Shown here: in pieces, positions 1 through 3,865 of the stretch
Layout: each line of letters starts with the position of its first letter
How positions within the stretch are numbered: position 1 is the stretch's first letter
Source: Desulfatirhabdium butyrativorans
Lineage (GTDB): Bacteria; Desulfobacterota; Desulfobacteria; Desulfobacterales; JAIFKL01
Direction of reading: 5' to 3'
DNA length: 6,292 nucleotides
NCBI GenBank assembly: GCA_022736535.1
Contig: DZCT01000303.1
Coordinates: 1 to 6,292, forward strand
The notes under the pieces: model-generated
The model's database searches: none
Told to the model about the DNA's origin: nothing
Seen by the model: only the letters and a program-made list of their open reading frames with translations
Translations under genes and position numbers: made by a program

Positions 1-705
<705 letters not shown>

Positions 706-1476
706 ATGACGACAGCAAAAAACATCAGTCTGACATTGAAAGTCTGGCGTCAGAAGGGGGCTAACGTCAGAGGCAAACTGGAAACCTATCAGGCAAAAGA
801 CATTTCCACGGATATGTCTTTTCTGGAAATGATTGACGTGGTGAATGAAAAACTGACCCTTGAGGGACAGGACCCCATTGCGTTTGACCACGACTGCCGG
901 GAAGGAATCTGCGGCATGTGCGGCGCAGTGGTCAACGGCCGCGCCCATGGACCCGAAAAAGGAACGACGCTTTGCCAACTCCATATACGGCATTTTTCCG
1001 ACGGGGATACGGTGGTGATAGAGCCGTGGCGCTCAAGGGCTTTTCCGGTCATTAAAGATTTGGCCGTGGACCGCGGCGCTTTGGACAAGCTGATTCAGTC
1101 CGGCGGTTATATTTCCGCCAACACCGGCGGCGCGCCGGATGCCAACACGATTCTGATTCCGCAGGAAGTTGCGGAAAAGGCAATGGATGCTGCCGCGTGC
1201 ATCGGCTGCGGCGCGTGCGTTGCCGCGTGTCCCAACGCATCTGCCATGCTCTTTGTGGGCGCGAAGGTATCTCAACTCGCGCTGCTGCCGCAAGGAAAAC
1301 CCGAAGCCGCGCAGCGTGCGCTTTCCATGCTGAGAAAAATGGATGAACTCGGCTTCGGCGCATGTACCAATGAAAGGGAATGCGAAGCGGAATGTCCCAA
1401 AGAGATTTCTATTTCCAACATTGCCCGCCTGAACCGTGAGTTTTTCAAGGCGGGGTTTTTCTCGTCGGTGAAATAA
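706..1476 (+). CDS. sdhB: Succinate dehydrogenase/fumarate reductase iron-sulfur subunit
   Basis: This complete 256-residue subunit passes electrons between the flavoprotein and the membrane quinone site. All three cluster motifs are visible. The N-terminal ferredoxin domain has Cys64, Cys69, Cys72 and Cys90 for the [2Fe-2S] cluster. CIGCGACVAACP supplies Cys165, Cys168, Cys171 and Cys175, and CTNERECEAECP supplies Cys220, Cys226 and Cys230, together ligating the [4Fe-4S] and [3Fe-4S] clusters. The DHDCREGICGMCG and HGPEKGTTLCQLH segments match the type-B form that pairs with a single five-helix cytochrome b (order C-A-B). The ATG directly follows the sdhA stop (TAA-ATG, no gap), with AAAGGAG at 689-695 inside the end of sdhA as ribosome binding site. 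The length is normal and no ligand is missing. A palindrome begins 3 bases after the stop. frdB is the alternative name. Confidence 0.96.
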   Translation: MTTAKNISLTLKVWRQKGANVRGKLETYQAKDISTDMSFLEMIDVVNEKLTLEGQDPIAFDHDCREGICGMCGAVVNGRAHGPEKGTTLCQLHIRHFSDGDTVVIEPWRSRAFPVIKDLAVDRGALDKLIQSGGYISANTGGAPDANTILIPQEVAEKAMDAAACIGCGACVAACPNASAMLFVGAKVSQLALLPQGKPEAAQRALSMLRKMDELGFGACTNERECEAECPKEISISNIARLNREFFKAGFFSSVK

Positions 1477-1479
1477 TTG

Positions 1480-1507
1480 GTAGAGACGCACAGCCGTGCG
1501 TCTCTAC
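1480..1507. repeat. Perfect 12-bp-arm palindrome (dispersed-repeat type) after sdhB
   Basis: The arms gtagagacgcac (1480-1491) and gtgcgtctctac (1496-1507) are exact reverse complements around a 4-base agcc loop, 3 bases after the sdhB stop. No T-run follows, so it is not a classical Rho-independent terminator. As RNA it would still form a strong hairpin that could protect the 3' end of the sdh message. The form GTAG...CTAC with a short loop is typical of short dispersed palindromic elements found in many copies in some bacterial genomes; copy number cannot be judged from this window. Confidence 0.85.
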
Positions 1508-1518
1508 ATTACGATTCT

Positions 1519-1543
1519 CGTTCCCACGCTCTGCGTGGGAACG
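1519..1543. repeat. Perfect 11-bp-arm palindrome
   Basis: The arms cgttcccacgc (1519-1529) and gcgtgggaacg (1533-1543) pair exactly around a 3-base tct loop. Two further pieces of the same motif lie nearby: gttccc at 1561-1566, and 1608-1626, which is a 17/19 match to the reverse complement of 1511-1529. The region therefore looks like an assembly of repeat copies. The motif resembles a widespread intergenic repeat family. Confidence 0.8.
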
Positions 1544-1576
1544 TCCCGGCGGACATTCGTGTTCCCCAAAATCTTC

Positions 1577-1604
1577 GTAGGGGCGATTCATGAATCGCCC
1601 CTAC
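1577..1604. repeat. Perfect 28-bp loopless palindrome
   Basis: gtaggggcgattca (1577-1590) is followed immediately by its exact reverse complement (1591-1604). Both this palindrome and the one at 1480-1507 begin GTAG and end CTACATT although their interiors are unrelated, suggesting a common class of element. It is enclosed by the imperfect inverted repeat 1511-1529/1608-1626. No T-run follows it. Confidence 0.85.
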
Positions 1605-1711
1605 ATTGCGTGGGAGCGAGATTCGTGTATTTAAGCCTGCGGACATTGTATTGCTGCCTTTTGCGAACCCGTATTTCCTGCTTTGACAAAACATGACGGG
1701 AGAATGAATAT

Positions 1712-2065
1712 ATGGAAGCCAAACCCCTGAAAACACTGATCGGAACAATAAAACATTTTCCGGAATTGTATCTGCATATCCTGCTGACCGAGGAAGACGG
1801 CCTTATCGTTGCCCGGTGTCTGGATTTTTCTGTTTCAAGTCACGGTGAAAACGAAGCGGATGCCCTTGCTTCGCTCAGTGAATCTGTAAAAGATTATATG
1901 GACTATGCTGTAGGGCGCGGTGCATTTGATGAAATTATTGATCCGGATGATGAAAATCTTTGGAATGTCTTCTGGAAACAGAAATTGAAAGAACAATCTG
2001 CAATTATTGAAAAAAATGTCAGAAACATAAAGGAGAAGGGGCTTCCGGAGATATGCTATGCCTAA
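1712..2065 (+). CDS. hicB: HicB-like antitoxin
   Basis: This 117-residue protein is the probable antitoxin of a type II TA pair, expected to bind and block the HicA toxin made by the next gene. Residues ~18-66 match the HicB partial RNase H-like fold: a first strand (LYLHILLTEEDG), the hallmark IVARCLDFSVSSHGENEADAL, then an amphipathic helix (SLSESVKDYMDYA). The C-terminal third (from ~residue 73) is acidic, then lysine-rich. It shows no helix-turn-helix or ribbon-helix-helix that I can recognise, so autoregulation by DNA binding is uncertain. GGGAG at 1698-1702 is the ribosome binding site, 9 bases before the ATG. The antitoxin gene comes first, the reverse of the E. coli hicA-hicB order, and its last 8 bases overlap the next gene. 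Assignment rests on the fold signature and on the neighbour. Confidence 0.78.
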   Translation: MEAKPLKTLIGTIKHFPELYLHILLTEEDGLIVARCLDFSVSSHGENEADALASLSESVKDYMDYAVGRGAFDEIIDPDDENLWNVFWKQKLKEQSAIIEKNVRNIKEKGLPEICYA

Positions 2066-2276
2066 AGCGATGGAACTGCGAAAAGTTGCCGAAATTTTAA
2101 AAGCCTTCGGAATCGAATTTGATTCCAAAACAGGGGGAAGACACTCCGGCAAATTTTTCAAAGACAGCAAATCCTTTCCGGTCAAATCGCACGGGAGCAA
2201 AACGATGCTTCTTCCCTATGCGCTGAAAGGATTGATTAAAAAATTCGGCATCCCTGACGACATATTTGACAGATAG
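2058..2276 (+). CDS. hicA: HicA-like mRNA interferase toxin
   Basis: This 72-residue protein has the length and layout of HicA toxins, small double-stranded-RNA-binding-fold proteins that cleave mRNA and halt translation. An N-terminal helix (MELRKVAEILKAFGIEF) leads to GGRHSGKFF, where His29 sits at the position of the family's catalytic His (usually G-S-H). FPVKSHGSKTML corresponds to the usual 'VPVHxxKEL' strand, and ALKGLIKKFGIPDDIF is the C-terminal helix that normally reads 'LRxILKQAGIS'. Its start overlaps the hicB stop by 8 bases, with CGGAG at 2046-2050 giving 7-base spacing; a second in-frame ATG at 2070 is possible. The overlap implies coupled translation. The sequence is divergent, but His, Gly and the strand/helix pattern are kept, so it may be active. 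Confidence 0.75.
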   Translation: MPKAMELRKVAEILKAFGIEFDSKTGGRHSGKFFKDSKSFPVKSHGSKTMLLPYALKGLIKKFGIPDDIFDR

Positions 2277-2294
2277 CAACTTCCTTTCTGAATT

Positions 2295-2312
2295 TCCGGG
2301 AACATTCCCGGA
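2295..2312. repeat. Hairpin just after hicA
   Basis: tccggga (2295-2301) pairs with tcccgga (2306-2312) around a short loop, 18 bases after the hicA stop. There is no adjacent T-run, so this is a stem-loop of unknown role, possibly mRNA 3'-end protection. Confidence 0.5.
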
Positions 2313-2360
2313 CATAATCCCCGGCACCGCTCAGAGGGGGGTTTTTGCGTATCCGCTCTG

Positions 2361-2383
2361 AAAACCGGGTCCACCGGTTTTTC
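2361..2383 (+). terminator. Candidate Rho-independent terminator after hicBA
   Basis: aaaaccgg (2361-2368) and ccggtttt (2374-2381) form an 8-bp stem with a 5-base loop, ending in a run of five T. The A-run on the opposite side means it could also work for transcripts from the right. It lies ~85 bases after hicA with no gene between. A T/A-rich 18-bp palindrome (2393-2410) follows. Confidence 0.5.
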
Positions 2384-2392
2384 AATCGCTTA

Positions 2393-2410
2393 TTTTTCAA
2401 TATTGAAAAA
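2393..2410. repeat. 18-bp AT-rich perfect palindrome
   Basis: tttttcaat (2393-2401) is followed at once by its reverse complement attgaaaaa (2402-2410). It could be part of the termination region or a protein-binding site; nothing in the sequence decides. Confidence 0.5.
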
Positions 2411-2511
2411 ACAGATTTCTTTTGCTTAATCATCCGAAATAATATATCATACCAAATACTCTGTTGAAAGTATTCTCTGAAAGACCGCAGAAAAAACGCT
2501 GTAAAAAAATA

Positions 2512-2606
2512 TTTCCCGCAGAGATCACAGAGAACCCACGGAGAACACAGAGAAAAAACTCTGTGGTCTCCGTGGGTTTTTAAAACTCTGTGTCCTCTGT
2601 GGGAAA
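2512..2606. repeat. 95-bp imperfect inverted repeat (cacagag-type dispersed element)
   Basis: The left arm 2512-2552 and right arm 2559-2606 pair over nearly their whole length around a loop of six A. Matching blocks are tttccc with gggaaa at the ends, aacccacggaga with tctccgtgggtt in the middle, and cacagag with ctctgtg at the loop. The right arm carries a few extra bases (about 2578-2584). Within each arm the word 'cacagag' or its complement recurs, giving a stuttering look. It lies between two TA modules, contains no gene, and resembles intergenic repeats present in many copies in some bacteria. As RNA it would form one long hairpin, and the A-run after 2603 could make it a terminator for leftward transcripts. 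Confidence 0.8.
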
Positions 2607-2678
2607 AAAAAGCTTAATAAAATATCATATAAAACCAAAAGGGATTCGGTATCATATTTTTCTGTGTTTTGGTTACGG

Positions 2679-2742
2679 GGCGCTGCCTTAAAAAGCCGGC
2701 GGCGGCAGAGCCGCAGCGGATATGTTGTTACAAGGCAGCGCC
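2679..2742. repeat. GC-rich two-level stem-loop
   Basis: ggcgctgcctt (2679-2689) pairs exactly with aaggcagcgcc (2732-2742). Inside it, gcggc (2702-2706) pairs with gccgc (2710-2714) around aga. The block is much richer in GC than the AT-rich sequence on its left, suggesting a separate origin. No gene is convincing here: frames that cross it are arginine/alanine-rich with no recognisable family. It may be a REP-like element or a small structured RNA; neither can be shown from the window. Confidence 0.5.
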
Positions 2743-2866
2743 TCACAGCGAGAACTTGTTTCAACTATTTAGCAACAGCGCGGCGGCATACCTTACCCGG
2801 GCGGGACAATTGCTGATTACGGCAGTGTCACGGCGGCTGACGCAGGCGGCGATGTTTACATTTGAA
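2743..2866. other. Gene-poor stretch, possible coding remnant
   Basis: No intact gene is visible. One forward frame (codons from 2773 to a stop at 2863) reads QQRGGIPYPGGTIADYGSV followed by a further Gly/Ala/Asp-rich run. This looks more like former protein-coding sequence than random DNA but has no start and is bounded by stops at 2770 and 2863. Another forward frame is open across the region (ATG at 2669, stop 2882-2884) and would be in phase with the antitoxin remnant at 3021 if the element at 2867-3024 were removed. I cannot assign either to a family. Confidence 0.3.
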
Positions 2867-3024
2867 TATCGGGTAGTGGTGTAGAAGAGGTGACAAACTC
2901 TGTCCCTGTCATTCTGAACGCAGTGAAGAATCTCTTATTATAACAGAGTATTATAAAAAATGAGATTCTTCGCTCCGCTCAGAATGACACCCCGAAATCA
3001 CCTATTCTACACCACTACCCAAAA
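2867..3024. mobile_element. MITE-like nested inverted-repeat element
   Basis: The outer arms 2871-2893 and 2998-3020 match as reverse complements at 22 of 23 positions (gggtagtggtgtaga...). Inside them a second pair, 2907-2934 and 2962-2989, matches at 25 of 28 (tgtcattctga...gaatctc). At the centre, ttataa at 2938-2943 and 2951-2956 can pair again. The whole segment could fold into one hairpin of about 150 bases and has no coding capacity. A 5-base direct repeat ttgaa flanks it (2862-2866 and 3025-3029), a possible target-site duplication that sets the boundaries given here; the terminal bases outside the 23-bp arms match only partly, so these edges are uncertain. It directly abuts the remnant of an antitoxin gene. 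The inner pair resembles a widespread intergenic repeat, so this may be one repeat inserted in another. Confidence 0.65.
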
Positions 3025-3074
3025 TTGAACAGGAATTTGCAGTTACCCAGAGTGATGGATTGGAGTCTGTGTAA
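3021..3074 (+). pseudogene. C-terminal remnant of an antitoxin gene upstream of mazF
   Basis: In this frame the DNA encodes KIEQEFAVTQSDGLESV and a TAA whose last A is the first base of the mazF ATG. A one-base stop/start overlap with an upstream antitoxin is the normal layout of mazEF/pemIK-like operons, and an acidic tail like this is what such antitoxins carry at the C-terminus. Upstream, the frame enters the inverted-repeat element and meets a TGA at 2985, with no ATG in between. The beginning of the gene is therefore missing or displaced. GGAG at 3062-3065 inside it is the ribosome binding site for mazF. The short length keeps confidence moderate. Confidence 0.5.
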
Positions 3075-3421
3075 TGGCTGTTCAACGAGGTGAGATTTAC
3101 TTTGTGAACTTGAATCCCGTGCAAGGCAGGGAACAGTCCGGCAATTGTCCCGTGCCGGTTCTTTCCATAGATGCCGTCAACAAACTGCCCCTGGTTGTTA
3201 CAGTGGTTGTCGGAACAAAAGGTGAGAATATTTCTCATGATTATCCGACAAATGGCCGAATATTGCCGGAAGAAAGCGGATTATCTTCAGAAACAGTCTT
3301 TTTGTGTTTTCAAATCCGCTCCCTTGATCCAAAGAGATTTCAAGGGTGTCCGGCAGGTAAAATTTCCGTCAATGCAATGGAAAGAATAGAAGAATCTGTC
3401 AGATATTGTTTAGGTTTATAA
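3074..3421 (+). CDS. mazF: MazF/PemK-family endoribonuclease toxin, catalytic Arg replaced
   Basis: The 115-residue product has the full MazF/PemK length and landmarks: N-terminal RGEIYFVNLNPVQGREQ (5-21), the central strand and loop ending VVVGTKGE (44-51), ESGLSSETVFLCFQIRSLD (67-85), and the C-terminal helix MERIEESVRYCLGL. Active family members cut single-stranded mRNA at short motifs and stop growth. The conserved Arg-Pro after the first loop (catalytic Arg in characterised MazF enzymes) reads Cys25-Pro26 here. The following residues are VPVLS where VLVLS is usual, so Arg25 to Cys and Leu28 to Pro are likely. Thr48, the other catalytic-site residue, is kept. TGT differs from the Arg codon CGT by one transition. 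Together with the lost antitoxin this suggests an inactivated toxin, although the frame is intact. The start is set by GGAG 8 bases upstream. Confidence 0.88.
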   Translation: MAVQRGEIYFVNLNPVQGREQSGNCPVPVLSIDAVNKLPLVVTVVVGTKGENISHDYPTNGRILPEESGLSSETVFLCFQIRSLDPKRFQGCPAGKISVNAMERIEESVRYCLGL

Positions 3422-3438
3422 AACTTTATACCAAATCG

Positions 3439-3477
3439 CTGTCAGAAATTGACAGGGATGAACAGGATTGACAGGAT
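3439..3477. repeat. Small hairpin plus three imperfect tandem copies of tgacaggat
   Basis: ctgtca (3439-3444) pairs with tgacag (3450-3455). Starting at 3450 come three consecutive imperfect units: tgacagggat, gaacaggat and tgacaggat (3450-3477). The element lies 18 bases after the mazF stop. Its left side (ataccaaat at 3428-3436) also occurs at 2449-2457, before another short hairpin, hinting at two copies of a larger degenerate repeat. Confidence 0.45.
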
Positions 3478-3509
3478 AACTCTTTTGAAATCCCGAATAC
3501 CCCTGAAGA

Positions 3510-3774
3510 CCCCTACCTGCTGTTGAGAAATTGAGACAGTCAGGTCATGACGTTCTGACAATACAGGAAACCGGAAAAGCGGATCAGTCTGTTGCGGATG
3601 AAGATGTGCTGACTTTTGCCGCGGAAGAAAACCGTATCTTATTGATATTGAACCGGAAACATTTTATAACCTTGCATAAAATCAAACCGTATTGTATGCT
3701 CATTTGACAGAGATTTTAACGCCCTTGCAGAGCGGATACATGAGGTGATTCAGAATAGCTTGAATTTATATTGA
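3510..3774 (+). pseudogene. DUF5615-type PIN-like toxin gene, frameshifted and start-less
   Basis: From 3510 one frame reads PLPAVEKLRQSGHDVLTIQE, then the conserved block GKADQSVADEDVLTFAAEEN and LNRKHFITLHKIKPYC. It stops at TGA 3705-3707. A second frame, two bases out of phase with the first, picks up with CSFDRDFNALAERIHEVIQN (3697 onward) and ends at TGA 3772-3774. Joined, these give the core of the DUF5615 family of small PIN-like proteins, thought to be TA toxins and normally paired with a DUF433 antitoxin. The junction lacks the few residues expected between the KP and CSFDRD segments, so a small deletion caused the frameshift. The N-terminal 'LYADExF' strand carrying an acidic PIN-site residue is absent, a TGA (3504-3506) precedes the first conserved residues, and there is no ATG. 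No DUF433 partner is visible. The gene is dead; it continues the TA cluster begun by hicBA and mazF. Confidence 0.85.
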
Positions 3775-3831
3775 AAATTAATCAGAATTAATCGTCCGTC
3801 GCAATAACGATTGTGAAAAAATGAAAACAAA

Positions 3832-3845
3832 GCGGGTATCCCCGC
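3832..3845. promoter_or_regulatory. Hairpin in the leader of the surface-protein gene
   Basis: gcggg (3832-3836) and cccgc (3841-3845) form a 5-bp GC stem 8 bases before the ribosome binding site. It could shape the mRNA leader. I do not see the conserved core of a c-di-GMP or other known riboswitch around it. The rest of 3775-3865 is AT-rich with no promoter I can place with confidence. Confidence 0.35.
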
Positions 3846-3853
3846 AAACAAAA

Positions 3854-3860
3854 AAGGAGG
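3854..3860 (+). promoter_or_regulatory. Strong ribosome binding site for the surface-protein gene
   Basis: aaggagg is a near-perfect Shine-Dalgarno sequence 5 bases before ATG 3866. It fixes the first Met as the start, although Met14, Met17 and Met31 lie nearer the hydrophobic signal segment. Confidence 0.8.
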
Positions 3861-3865
3861 CTGTT

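Larger units (their letters stand above)
1511..1626. repeat. Outer imperfect inverted repeat enclosing the palindrome cluster
   Basis: Bases 1511-1529 and 1608-1626 are 19-base arms that match as reverse complements at 17 of 19 positions. The left arm overlaps the palindrome at 1519-1543, and the 28-bp loopless palindrome lies between the arms. The whole spacer 1477-1711 contains no convincing gene; apart from these repeats only the ribosome binding site of the next gene is recognisable. Confidence 0.6.

Noticed and set aside
1033..1491. Reverse-strand frames opposite sdhB (up to 152 codons)
   Set aside because: They are antisense shadows of a clearly conserved iron-sulfur subunit in moderately GC-rich DNA.
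1683..1711. ttgaca (1683-1688) as a -35 box for hicBA
   Set aside because: At normal spacing the -10 would fall at about 1706-1711, putting the transcription start beyond the hicB ATG, so it is unlikely to be the promoter for this start codon.
1496..1748. Short open frames on both strands across the sdhB-hicB spacer (with peptides such as VGAIHESPL and LVPTLCVGT)
   Set aside because: They are translations of the dispersed palindromes, appear on both strands because the DNA is symmetric, and have no ribosome binding site. Such peptides are a known source of spurious annotations.
2525..2884. Open frames over the inverted repeat and GC-rich hairpin (79 codons reverse, 71 codons forward)
   Set aside because: They cross structured repeats, are low in recognisable protein features and have no ribosome binding site. 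The forward one is kept only as a possible remnant linked to the antitoxin tail.
2512..3024. CRISPR array
   Set aside because: The repeats here are inverted arms of hairpins rather than evenly spaced direct repeats separated by unique spacers.
3775..3865. c-di-GMP (GEMM) riboswitch upstream of the surface-protein gene
   Set aside because: The GC hairpin before the ribosome binding site prompted the check, but the conserved core segments of the riboswitch are not present.
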